Assembly (NCBI GenBank): GCA_964583185.1
Contig: CAZOVL010000002.1
Span: 1 to 64,000, forward strand
Length of the DNA: 64,000 nt
Reading direction: 5' to 3'
DNA from: Bacteroides_E sp964583185
GTDB lineage: Bacteria > Bacteroidota > Bacteroidia > Bacteroidales > Bacteroidaceae
Shown here: positions 52,363-60,998 of the stretch, piece after piece
Numbering within the stretch: the stretch's first letter is position 1
Layout of the letters: every line of letters starts with the position of its first letter
Translations under genes and position numbers: made by a program
The notes under the pieces: model-generated
Database searches by the model: none
Seen by the model: only the letters and a program-made list of their open reading frames with translations
Told to the model about the DNA's origin: nothing

Positions 52363-53610
52363 TTAATCCAACTTATGAATAACTAGTCCGGATCTTAACT
52401 TCGGTTCAAACCAAGTAGATTTTGGAGGCATAATATTACCTGTATCGGCAATGGTCATTAATTGATCCATGGAAACAGGGTAAAGTGCAATGGCCAATTT
52501 CATTTCTCCATTGTCCACTCTACGTTCTAACTCTCCAAGGCCACGAATTCCTCCTACAAAATCCACACGTTTATCTGAACGTAAATCTTTTATATCCAAT
52601 CTTTTATCTAAAATATAATCAGAAACAATATTAGCATCTAATACACTTAAAGGATCACTTTCATCATAAGTTATATCTTTAGCTAATAATTCATACCATA
52701 CCCCTTCTATATAAAGACCAAAAGTATGTTTTTTACTGGGTTTATATGCTTCTTTTCCTTTTTTGGATACAACAAAATCATCTTCTAAAGCTTTGAGAAA
52801 CTCATCTTTAGTATATCCATTCAGGTCTTTTACTACACGATTGTAATCTAAAATAGTTAATTGAGATGCGGGAAAACAAACGGCCATAAAATAATTATAA
52901 TTCTCTGTTCCGTTATGGTTTGGGTTTTGTTTCGCTTTTTCTTCTCCCACTAAAGCTGCTGCAGCTGAACGGTGATGCCCATCAGCAATGTATAAATAAG
53001 GAATTTCCGAGAAAGCTTGTGTAATAACATCAATGTCTTGAGCCTCATCAATAATCCAAAAGATGTGTTTAATTCCATCGGCTTCAACCGTAAAATTATA
53101 TTCAGGTTCTGTTTGAATGTATTTAGATACAATATGATCTAAACGCACATCATCGTGGTAAGCAAAAAAGACAGGTTCCATATTTGCATTCGTTATACGA
53201 ACGTGTTTCATTCTGTCTTCTTCTTTGTCTCTACGTGTTAACTCGTGTTTTTTAATGACTCCGGATAAATAATCTTGGACCGATGCACCAACAACTAAAC
53301 CATACTGAGTTTTGCCATTCATCTCTTGTGCATAAATGTAGTAGCACTCTTTATCATCTTGTTTCAGCCAACCATTCTCTTGAAATAACCTAAAATTCTC
53401 TACTGATTTATCATAAACCACTTGATCGTGCTCGTCAATGCCCGGAGGGAAATCAATCTCAGCACGTGTTATTCTGTAAAGAGACTTATCATTTCCTTTA
53501 GCTTCTTCCCGAGCTTCTTCTGAGGTTAAAACGTCGTATGGACGACAAACCACTTTTTCTACAATTTCTTTTGAAGGGCGTAATCCTTTAAAGGGTTTTA
53601 CATTAGCCAT
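52363..53610 (-). CDS. DUF1015-family protein
   Basis: A 415-residue cytoplasmic protein of the DUF1015 family. Family-typical segments are FKGLRPSKEIVEKVVCRPYDV at the start, DKSLYRITRAEIDFP, the basic/acidic region ELTRRDKEEDRMKHV, and the strongly conserved YIADGHHRSAAAA. The latter looks like an active-site or nucleotide site. In many genomes the gene lies near serine-synthesis genes, but not here. The biochemical function is not established. A terminator of the upstream operon lies between this gene and the aminotransferase gene. Confidence 0.93.
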   Translation of the reverse strand: MANVKPFKGLRPSKEIVEKVVCRPYDVLTSEEAREEAKGNDKSLYRITRAEIDFPPGIDEHDQVVYDKSVENFRLFQENGWLKQDDKECYYIYAQEMNGKTQYGLVVGASVQDYLSGVIKKHELTRRDKEEDRMKHVRITNANMEPVFFAYHDDVRLDHIVSKYIQTEPEYNFTVEADGIKHIFWIIDEAQDIDVITQAFSEIPYLYIADGHHRSAAAALVGEEKAKQNPNHNGTENYNYFMAVCFPASQLTILDYNRVVKDLNGYTKDEFLKALEDDFVVSKKGKEAYKPSKKHTFGLYIEGVWYELLAKDITYDESDPLSVLDANIVSDYILDKRLDIKDLRSDKRVDFVGGIRGLGELERRVDNGEMKLAIALYPVSMDQLMTIADTGNIMPPKSTWFEPKLRSGLVIHKLD

Positions 53611-53691
53611 TTTTCTGTGTTTCTATGTTATTTGTGTTAATTATTCAGATGGTATTAAACCGATAGTTTACTCTTTTAGTAAAGCAAAAAC

Positions 53692-53743
53692 AAATAAAAA
53701 AGAGAGTGGTGTTAATGGGTACATACAACTCTCTTTTTTATTT
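53692..53743. terminator. Terminator after the aminotransferase gene
   Basis: A perfect 16-bp inverted repeat (53692-53707 and 53728-53743) with a 20-base loop. On the minus strand it ends in an A/T-rich run, 22 bases past the stop at 53765. It closes the START-lptF/G-ribBA-aminotransferase run. Confidence 0.85.
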
Positions 53744-53764
53744 CTATATCTTAAGCTTTCATTC

Positions 53765-54961
53765 TTATTTTAATAGAGTCAAAGCTTCTTTAATTCTCTT
53801 CATAGCTTCTACTATGTTTTCGTCGCTCGTAGCATAACTCATACGAATGCACTCTGGAGAGCCAAAAGCATCTCCACCTACACAAGCTACATGAGCATTG
53901 TTCAATAAAAAGAAGGCTAAATCTGATGCACTTTCAATGGTCTCACCATTTGCTGATTTGCCAAAGTAATAACTGCATTTTGGAAATAAGTAGAAAGCTC
54001 CTTCGGGTACACTCACCTCGAATCCTGGAATTTCTTTAGCTAAAGAAACAATTAAATCTCTACGACGAGAGAAAGCTTTTCTCATCTCTTCTACAGGCTC
54101 TTGACTACCCAAATAAGCCTCTTCTGCAGCTTTCTGACTAATGGAACTAGGCCCGGATGTATATTGTCCTTGTAGCTTATTACATGCTGAAATTAACCAA
54201 TCCGGACCGGCAGCAAAGCCTAAACGCCAACCAGTCATAGCATAAGCCTTAGATACTCCATTTATGACTAATGTGCGATAGAACATATCAGGACAGGAAG
54301 CAATACTTTCATGTTTTCCACTGTAATTAATGTGCTCATAAATCTCATCTGATAGGATAATTACATTGGGGTACTTTTTCAACACTTCAGATAGCCCAAT
54401 TAGCTCTTCTTTACTATAAACCGAACCGGTAGGATTAGAAGGAGAACACAAAATTAAAGCCTTTGTTTTAGGAGTAATAGCCTGATCCAATTGCTCTGGA
54501 GTGATTTTAAAATCCTGATCAATACCAGCGGAAACAATAACAGGAGTACCTGAAGCTAACTTCACCATTTGTGGATAACTCACCCAATAAGGAGCAGGGA
54601 TGATAACTTCATCTCCAGGATTTACTAACGCAAGAATAGCATTACAAACACATTGCTTTGCTCCATTACCACAGGTAATTTGATTGGGAGTATATGTCAA
54701 ACCATTCTCTTTCTCTAGTTTGTCAGCTATCGCTTTACGTAAAGAGGGGTAACCAGAAACAGGTGAGTAATAGGTAAAGTTTTCATTAATTGCTTTTTCA
54801 GCAGCTTGCTTAATAGCGTCAGGAGTATGAAAATCCGGTTCACCAACACTCATATTAATGATATCTATACCTTGAGCTTTTAACTCATTACTCTTTTGTG
54901 ACATTGCAAGAGTCTCCGATGGAGACAAGCTATTCAATCGATCCGATAGTAAATTATTCAT
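53765..54961 (-). CDS. Class I/II PLP aminotransferase, aspartate-aminotransferase type
   Basis: A 398-residue enzyme of the subgroup I-gamma aspartate aminotransferases. Typical motifs are the N-terminal SDRLNSLSPSETLAMSQK, DIINMSVGEPDFHTPD, CSPSNPTGSVYSKEEL, SDEIYEHINY and the Schiff-base lysine near residue 237 in GVSKAYAMTGWRLGF. It probably makes aspartate from oxaloacetate and glutamate; in this family some members are prephenate aminotransferases. It lies 22 bases after ribBA and ends the operon at the terminator. Confidence 0.93.
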   Translation of the reverse strand: MNNLLSDRLNSLSPSETLAMSQKSNELKAQGIDIINMSVGEPDFHTPDAIKQAAEKAINENFTYYSPVSGYPSLRKAIADKLEKENGLTYTPNQITCGNGAKQCVCNAILALVNPGDEVIIPAPYWVSYPQMVKLASGTPVIVSAGIDQDFKITPEQLDQAITPKTKALILCSPSNPTGSVYSKEELIGLSEVLKKYPNVIILSDEIYEHINYSGKHESIASCPDMFYRTLVINGVSKAYAMTGWRLGFAAGPDWLISACNKLQGQYTSGPSSISQKAAEEAYLGSQEPVEEMRKAFSRRRDLIVSLAKEIPGFEVSVPEGAFYLFPKCSYYFGKSANGETIESASDLAFFLLNNAHVACVGGDAFGSPECIRMSYATSDENIVEAMKRIKEALTLLK

Positions 54962-54983
54962 TGTCTAATTTTTATTTATAGTG

Positions 54984-56198
54984 TTACTTTTTTAAATGCA
55001 AAGTATGCCCCATACGTTCTTTTTTTGTCTTCAAGTAGCGTTCATTATATGGATTAGGAGTAATTTCAATAGGTACATTTTCAACTATTTCCAAACCATA
55101 CGACTCTAATCCAATTCGTTTAACCGGATTATTACTCATCAGTCTCATTTTCTTAACACCTATCTCACGCAGAATTTGAGCACCTACCCCATAGTCTCTT
55201 TCATCGGGATCAAAACCTAAGTGAATATTGGCGTCAACTGTATCATATCCCTCTTCCTGCAATTTATACGCTGCAATTTTATTCATCAAGCCAATACCTC
55301 TGCCCTCTTGGTTCATATAAACAACAACCCCTTTTCCTTCTTTTTCAATTAGTTGCAGAGCTTTGTGTAATTGTTCTCCACACTCACAACGACAAGAACC
55401 GAACACATCGCCGGTCATACAAGAAGAGTGTACTCTAACTAAGATAGGCTCATCTGCCTTCCATTCTCCTTTTATTAAAGCCACGTGTTCCATCCCATTG
55501 GATACCTGACGGAAAGGAATTAAATGAAAATGACCAAACTCAGTTGGCATATCCACCTCAACCCCTTTTTCTACAATAGATTCCTGTTGAAGTCGATAGG
55601 CAATCAAGTCTTCTATACTAATTATTTTAAGTTCAAATTCCTCTGCTACCTTTTTCAATTGAGGTAAACGTGCCATTGTACCATCTTCATTTAAGATTTC
55701 AATCAAAGCAGCCGCAGGATAAAGTCCGGCTAAGCGAGCCATATCTATCGCAGCCTCCGTATGTCCAGCTCTTCTTAAAACCCCTCTGGTTCTTGCTTTC
55801 AAAGGATTAACATGACCTGGCCTGCCAAAATCTGAAGGCTTGGTTTGAGGAGATGCTAAAGCACGTATAGTAGCTGCACGGTCATAAATAGAAACTCCTG
55901 TTGTGCAACCTTCTATTAAATCAATAGTTTCAGTAAAAGGTGTTTCATGAATGGAGGTATTAGTAGATACTTGCATATGAAGTTCTAATTCAGCACAACG
56001 CTCTTCAGTAATTGGAGCACATAACACTCCTCTACCGTGAGTTAACATAAAGTTTATTTTCTCAGGAGTTACTTTTTCTGCAGCAATAATAAAATCACCC
56101 TCATTTTCACGATCTTCATCATCTACTACTATAATAAATTTTCCTTCTCGAAAATCTTCTATAGCTTCTTCTATTGTATTTAATTGTATTTTTTCCAT
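54984..56198 (-). CDS. ribBA: Bifunctional DHBP synthase / GTP cyclohydrolase II
   Basis: A 404-residue two-domain enzyme of riboflavin synthesis. Residues 1 to about 205 are 3,4-dihydroxy-2-butanone 4-phosphate synthase (VVDDEDRENEGDFIIAAE, THGRGVLCAP); residues about 206-404 are GTP cyclohydrolase II, with zinc cysteines near 260-273 in SCMTGDVFGSCRCEC and the downstream YMNQEGRGIGL. I see no FMN riboswitch in the 50 bases before it, only a small hairpin (56223-56241). It is the third gene of the lptF/G operon. Confidence 0.97.
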   Translation of the reverse strand: MEKIQLNTIEEAIEDFREGKFIIVVDDEDRENEGDFIIAAEKVTPEKINFMLTHGRGVLCAPITEERCAELELHMQVSTNTSIHETPFTETIDLIEGCTTGVSIYDRAATIRALASPQTKPSDFGRPGHVNPLKARTRGVLRRAGHTEAAIDMARLAGLYPAAALIEILNEDGTMARLPQLKKVAEEFELKIISIEDLIAYRLQQESIVEKGVEVDMPTEFGHFHLIPFRQVSNGMEHVALIKGEWKADEPILVRVHSSCMTGDVFGSCRCECGEQLHKALQLIEKEGKGVVVYMNQEGRGIGLMNKIAAYKLQEEGYDTVDANIHLGFDPDERDYGVGAQILREIGVKKMRLMSNNPVKRIGLESYGLEIVENVPIEITPNPYNERYLKTKKERMGHTLHLKK

Positions 56199-56248
56199 AA
56201 GTCTTATATATAATTCTATTCAATGAGGATCTCACCCTCATCTATTCT

Positions 56249-58168
56249 TTATCTTCTATTATGTTCAACAGAGTGGATCTCCTTTTTTACAAGGTTTTCC
56301 AACTCTTTGTTTATAGTTAGCACCTTTTTGAAATCCTTGTGTAATTGAACTCTAAAAATCCAAATTCTAAAGTAAAAAAACAATCCCAATGGAACAAATA
56401 TTCCCACAATCATATTTAGTTTATGATTTTCAAAAGGTGGTTTCAACGCATCAATAGCTAATATGGGATACTTATTTAATGTGGCTAATATCTGTTGTGA
56501 TTTAGTATTTGATAGTACCTCTATTATTTCTCCTAGTTCACTATTCAAATCCACGTATTGTTGTCCCCAATTATGAGAACTCCAAACTTTGATATAATTA
56601 GGAATTTGTAATAGTTGGCGTTTCTTCAGTAAGTCAGTGATTTTTTCTGCTAGATTGTTTATTTTTTGAGCAATTTCCGGATAGTTAGGATCGTGAATAA
56701 TAACCTCTTTTTTACTCAGATGTCTTACACTTCGTATACCAAAGAATCTCTTTATTGCATTAATATAAGTTCCTGCATCTAAAATAACTGAATCGTGATT
56801 TGATTTATAAGTTAGGAAAGCTCCTATGGGTGCAAGTACTAAAGTACTCAACCACATCCCTATTTCCAGAATCCATTTGCCATCACGAGCCATTTTATAA
56901 CCTGTACGATCTACAACGTAATAAAAGATAAAGATTAACACAGAGATTACAACAGGCATCCCCAACCCTCCTTTACGTATAATAGCTCCAAGAGGAGCTC
57001 CAATAAAAAAGAAGATTAAGCAGGCAACAGACAAAGTTAATTTATTGTGCCACTCAGTTTGGTGTCTACGGATATTTCCATCAGTTTGAACCAAAGTATA
57101 ACTTTTAAAATTCCAGTCGTTACTTATGTTTTGAGTTCTCGACTGTGCGCTATTTATAATTTTCTGTTTTTCTTTAAGTGTAGAGGTTTCAAACAGACTA
57201 TCTACAGTATAAGTTGTAACCCCAAAGTTCTCTATACTGAGACTATCTTGTTGATTCAGATTTGTTTCTTCCTGATATATTCCACTTTTAGCAGAAGTAT
57301 AATAATCTCGCCCTATACTATCGGATATGTGAGTCATAGAATCAATCGATGCAGATAACACCGCCATATTTTTACTATTGGCTTGAGATTCCATAATACT
57401 TTCATCTGCCATATTAAAATCAGAATCGAAAGCAATTAAAGTGTGTTTTTCTTTAAAGGTTTCTCTTCGATACGGAACATTTTCATTACTAGAAGATTGG
57501 GGCCTTAAATTAGCAAATAACTCTCCTGAATACAGATGGAGTGCCAAATGTTGTTTATCAGCGGTCATTTCTAACTTACCTGTATCAGCAACAATAATTT
57601 GGGCATTTTCAAACCCATTTGTAAAGTCATAAATCATCACTTGATGTAGCATTCCCGTCTTTCTATCTTTATGCTTTACGTAGATGTTAATACCACTCAC
57701 TTCATCATAAAACACCCCTTCTGGAATATCTAATTCAGGAGATTTTTGCTTCATTGAAATAAGCAGCGTATACAATTTCTTTTGTGCGTTGGGACCGATG
57801 TTATTTTGGAATACAAATGAAATACCGGACAGTAGAAAAGCAAAAATAATTAAGGGCCGCATAATTTCCAACAAGGATATTCCGGCAGATTTCATCGCTA
57901 ATAGCTCATACCGTTCCCCAAAGTTTCCAAAAGTAATTAAAGAGGCTAAAAGAATGGCTAAAGGCATTGAAGTAGGGACTAAGCTTAAAGCCGAATAGAA
58001 AAAGAACTCACCCAACACTTTCATTTCAAGTCCTTTCCCCACCATTTCATCTACATAACGCCATAAAAACTGCATCATGAAAATGAATAAACAGATAAAG
58101 AAAGTCGCAATAAAGAGCAAAATAAAACTCTTCAGTACAAAACGATCTAACTTTTTTAGTCTCAGCAT
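56249..58168 (-). CDS. LptF/LptG-family permease, extended form
   Basis: A 639-residue LPS export permease-type protein (YjgP/YjgQ). Proteins of the family in Proteobacteria are about 360 residues; here three N-terminal helices (about residues 12-35, 60-80, 105-125), a periplasmic domain (about 130-370) and three helices (about 375-450) are followed by an extra 190-residue C-terminal region with one further hydrophobic segment (about 583-605). LptF/G work with LptB to pull LPS out of the inner membrane. Only one such gene is in the window. The length is known in Bacteroidetes. An -7 box at 58203 precedes it. Confidence 0.9.
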   Translation of the reverse strand: MLRLKKLDRFVLKSFILLFIATFFICLFIFMMQFLWRYVDEMVGKGLEMKVLGEFFFYSALSLVPTSMPLAILLASLITFGNFGERYELLAMKSAGISLLEIMRPLIIFAFLLSGISFVFQNNIGPNAQKKLYTLLISMKQKSPELDIPEGVFYDEVSGINIYVKHKDRKTGMLHQVMIYDFTNGFENAQIIVADTGKLEMTADKQHLALHLYSGELFANLRPQSSSNENVPYRRETFKEKHTLIAFDSDFNMADESIMESQANSKNMAVLSASIDSMTHISDSIGRDYYTSAKSGIYQEETNLNQQDSLSIENFGVTTYTVDSLFETSTLKEKQKIINSAQSRTQNISNDWNFKSYTLVQTDGNIRRHQTEWHNKLTLSVACLIFFFIGAPLGAIIRKGGLGMPVVISVLIFIFYYVVDRTGYKMARDGKWILEIGMWLSTLVLAPIGAFLTYKSNHDSVILDAGTYINAIKRFFGIRSVRHLSKKEVIIHDPNYPEIAQKINNLAEKITDLLKKRQLLQIPNYIKVWSSHNWGQQYVDLNSELGEIIEVLSNTKSQQILATLNKYPILAIDALKPPFENHKLNMIVGIFVPLGLFFYFRIWIFRVQLHKDFKKVLTINKELENLVKKEIHSVEHNRR

Positions 58169-58202
58169 CTTTGGGGTTTATATTTGTCCGTCAATCAAGA
58201 TG

Positions 58203-58210
58203 CAAAATTA
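58203..58210 (-). promoter_or_regulatory. Promoter -7 box for lptF/G-ribBA
   Basis: TAATTTTG on the minus strand, a -7 consensus match, 34 bases upstream of the start at 58168. It may provide an extra start inside the operon. Confidence 0.45.
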
Positions 58211-58253
58211 ATACAAAAAAAGGAGGGAGGAAACCAAATTGATTGAAAGTTAT

Positions 58254-58640
58254 CTATAAACCTGCAACTTCGCGTAAACGATCAATCTCGGCATCCCATA
58301 AATCAATCTGGTCATCAACCTCTTCTTCATTCGCAAAATCAACAACTTCTAGCACATATTCGTTAGTCAATTCATTTTGCACCATACGAATTTCAAAGTA
58401 CTCTCCTCTATTCATATTCTCCATCCAGCGGAACCGAATAAAAGAATAGAGTCGATAGCCAACAATCTCAGCCTCTTTAGTTTCCGATTTTTTCCAGGTA
58501 AATGTTACTTTCTTATCTTTTATGTTTACTTTATCTGCAAACCAACTCTCTAATCCTGATGCTGTACTTATTACATTCCAGAGGATTTCTTTTGATGGTG
58601 CTTCCAGTAAATATTCTAATTCTATTTTCTCTCTTTTCAT
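58254..58640 (-). CDS. START-like domain protein
   Basis: A small (about 128-residue) cytoplasmic protein with a helix-grip (START/SRPBCC-like) fold, known from many Bacteroidetes as a START-like domain protein. It begins KREKIELEYLLEAPSKEILWN, with the strand-helix pattern of that fold, and ends in an acidic tail. I chose the ATG at 58640; an upstream ATG at 58661 would add seven residues. The ligand is unknown. It lies 85 bases upstream of lptF/G on the same strand. Confidence 0.85.
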   Translation of the reverse strand: MKREKIELEYLLEAPSKEILWNVISTASGLESWFADKVNIKDKKVTFTWKKSETKEAEIVGYRLYSFIRFRWMENMNRGEYFEIRMVQNELTNEYVLEVVDFANEEEVDDQIDLWDAEIDRLREVAGL

Positions 58641-58756
58641 AGTCTTTTGCTTAAGTCTCACACTGCAATATACAGAGTTTTTTTAGATTACCATATTTCT
58701 TTGTACATCTATTCAAAAAAAGTAAAAGAATAAGACCAAAGAGATTCAAAATAAAA

Positions 58757-58837
58757 ATGAAACACCCTATTCATAGAGAAACGATTCAAGAGTTGCAACT
58801 TCCGGAAGTAAAAAAAGAGAAAAAACAAGAGAGGTAG
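58757..58837 (+). CDS. Possible small ORF (26 residues)
   Basis: A short plus-strand frame between the START-like gene and the C11 peptidase, encoding a charged peptide (MKHPIHRETIQELQLPEVKK...). It opens with an ATG in an A-rich setting and its stop overlaps the hairpin of the next terminator. There is no clear promoter and I recognise nothing in it, so it may be chance. Confidence 0.2.
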   Translation: MKHPIHRETIQELQLPEVKKEKKQER

Positions 58838-58853
58838 CAATCACCACCTCTCT
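58828..58853 (-). terminator. Terminator after the C11 peptidase gene
   Basis: On the minus strand an 8-bp stem (AGAGAGGT and ACCTCTCT; arms at 58846-58853 and 58828-58835 on the plus strand) is followed by a T-run. It lies 36 bases past the stop at 58889. Confidence 0.75.
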
Positions 58854-58888
58854 CTCGTTGTTAATATTACATTATAATGAAGCAAGAG

Positions 58889-60124
58889 TTATTGATATAC
58901 ATCTTTATACCAATCCAACTTTTTATAAGCTTCTTCTATTCCCATTTTTTTATTGTCAACTACACCAAATCTGTTAATACTTAGCCCGGAGTAAAAATCC
59001 ACAGTTATAATTCTGTTCAATCTTGTTGATCTTGCTCCACTTAAAACTGTTTTAGTCGAGTTTTTAAATAAAATGGTTTTATTTAGTTGATCTTGCAGAG
59101 TAGCTAGTTCTTGCTTATCAACAAAAGAATGCATATAATGAACAAAATCATAAAATATAGGATCTCCAAAAGCATGATCAAAACCTTGAATTTTACGAGT
59201 AGACCATCTACCATGTATATCTTCTAGTTTATAATTTTTCATAATTTTATTCATAACTGAAGCTAAGTTTCTAAGTTCTCCTGTTTTCACCAAACTGTAA
59301 GACGCTCCTCCATTTTCTCGTTCATTTTTATCATACTCATTAAACACATTTTTAGCTACTTCTTCATAATCAATGTCTTTTTTCAATAATAAAGGCACTA
59401 AAGAAGGATAAGGATGACCTGTAGCCGGAAGTAAAGAGGTTCCTCCTAAAATATAGTCCGTCTTATCTCTTAACTGATAAACCACTTCAACACATTGCAT
59501 TAAACAAGCATCAAAAATGATATACTCAAATGTATTTTGAGGAATTGCATTAGCCAAATCTTTAATTTCCATGGAATATACTGCTGGTGTTCTCCCATAT
59601 TTATCTTCTCTTAAGTCTTCACCAAAAGATCGAGTCTGGACTTCACAGTTTGGAAAACAAGCAGGCAGCCAGCCTGTACCATGCGACCAAAGAATTAGAC
59701 CTTTCCTTTTTGCACTTTTGGCATGATTCAGGTAATCTGAAAGGACCAAGTCAAGACGTTCTTTAGAAGCAGAGTTTGCTTCAGAATAGGTTTGTACAGT
59801 ATCTACCTTCTGCTCTGAATCTTTTTTATAAACTTTCAAAAGTAAAGGAGGATTCTCAAGACTACTTGACTCACCATCATAGTAGATAAACACATCTCCT
59901 TCGGTCTCCGTATTTTGTATACCCTCTTTTATTTTCTCTATATTATTGAGTGCATCTCGATCCAAATCATTATCAGCAACCATATAAATAAGGACTGAAG
60001 ATTTATTGGAATTTACTGTAGTGGGGGGTGCAGTATCAATATTCAAATCTTTTTCACAAGAAGATAAGAAAACTAAAAATGAAGCAAAACAGAAAATGGT
60101 TTGAAAATATTTTTTTATAATCAT
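58889..60124 (-). CDS. Clostripain-related (C11) cysteine peptidase, lipoprotein
   Basis: A 411-residue peptidase with a lipoprotein signal (VFLSSC near residue 23, then EKD). The catalytic histidine is in LWSHGTGWLP (near residue 147) and the catalytic cysteine in FDACLMQCVEV (near 205), as in clostripain-like C11 peptidases, which cut after basic residues and are often self-activated. It is the last gene of a run with two unknown lipoproteins, which share the SCEK start. Its substrate is unknown. Confidence 0.9.
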   Translation of the reverse strand: MIIKKYFQTIFCFASFLVFLSSCEKDLNIDTAPPTTVNSNKSSVLIYMVADNDLDRDALNNIEKIKEGIQNTETEGDVFIYYDGESSSLENPPLLLKVYKKDSEQKVDTVQTYSEANSASKERLDLVLSDYLNHAKSAKRKGLILWSHGTGWLPACFPNCEVQTRSFGEDLREDKYGRTPAVYSMEIKDLANAIPQNTFEYIIFDACLMQCVEVVYQLRDKTDYILGGTSLLPATGHPYPSLVPLLLKKDIDYEEVAKNVFNEYDKNERENGGASYSLVKTGELRNLASVMNKIMKNYKLEDIHGRWSTRKIQGFDHAFGDPIFYDFVHYMHSFVDKQELATLQDQLNKTILFKNSTKTVLSGARSTRLNRIITVDFYSGLSINRFGVVDNKKMGIEEAYKKLDWYKDVYQ

Positions 60125-60149
60125 TATTTAGAAATTAATAAAAAAGTAG

Positions 60150-60929
60150 TCATTTCTTTTGTAAAAACCCAACAACCGAATTTTCTTTCATCGGATTTTT
60201 AAACTCTACTTTTAGTTTTGTATGTTCTTTGTTCTCAAAAGAGATAAATTTAAATTCAAAATCACTCATTCCATAGGTTGTTTCAACCACAAGATGATCA
60301 GTATAGTTGGTATTAAATGTTCCTTCAATTTTATCTCCGGATGATAATACACCAATAAACCCTCCGTCTTTACTAAATTTCATTGATTTTATTATTCCTT
60401 TATCTACCTTCATTTCATCGGAAAGTACTTTCCATTCGGTATCGAAGAAAGAAGACTCAAAATGAAGTGTTTTCTGACGGTCCATACGGAATAAATCATT
60501 TTTTTGATGAGGATTTTTACCCATAAATACGGAAATATATTCAAAGGAGTTCCCTTCAAAAGTTTTAGCCACTAAGGTTAAGTAATCTTTTCCTTTTTCG
60601 CCTAATTCAGGTATATCAATTCGAATATAAAACTTGCTTTTGGCAGTAAAAAATCGATAGATTCCTTCGTAATTACTATTGTGAGTAGAAAATCTACATT
60701 TGTTATTTTCATAAAATGAAAAATCAAATAACTTGCTGGTTGAATACCCTTTATCCATATACGAAATAGTCCAAGAACCCTCAATAGATTGTTTTTGTCC
60801 TTCTATTTCTGCATTATCTCCTGTAACAGGTAATGGCTCGTTCTTTACAGTCTCTTTTTCACAAGAAGAGAAACAAATACTTAAGCATAATAAACTCAGT
60901 AATATCAATTTAAATGAAGTGAGTGTCAT
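60150..60929 (-). CDS. Lipoprotein of unknown function next to C11 peptidase
   Basis: A 259-residue lipoprotein with lipobox CFSSC near residue 23, then EKE. It seems to hold two similar beta-rich halves: each opens with a tryptophan segment (EGSWTISYMDKG near residue 50 and FDTEWKVLSDEM near 160) and has a strand pattern that looks like small lipocalin-like domains. I recognise no enzyme motif. It is 25 bases upstream of the C11 peptidase gene and 69 bases downstream of another lipoprotein gene, so the three are probably one operon. Confidence 0.65.
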   Translation of the reverse strand: MTLTSFKLILLSLLCLSICFSSCEKETVKNEPLPVTGDNAEIEGQKQSIEGSWTISYMDKGYSTSKLFDFSFYENNKCRFSTHNSNYEGIYRFFTAKSKFYIRIDIPELGEKGKDYLTLVAKTFEGNSFEYISVFMGKNPHQKNDLFRMDRQKTLHFESSFFDTEWKVLSDEMKVDKGIIKSMKFSKDGGFIGVLSSGDKIEGTFNTNYTDHLVVETTYGMSDFEFKFISFENKEHTKLKVEFKNPMKENSVVGFLQKK

Positions 60930-60998
60930 TTCTTTTATTGTTTAGAACATAAATACACCATAGAATCAACTCCTGAGTATTTATCATTATTAAAGAAT

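Noticed and set aside
56199..56248. FMN riboswitch ahead of ribBA
   Set aside because: The gap is 50 bases and holds only a 6-bp hairpin; none of the conserved FMN-riboswitch segments is visible.
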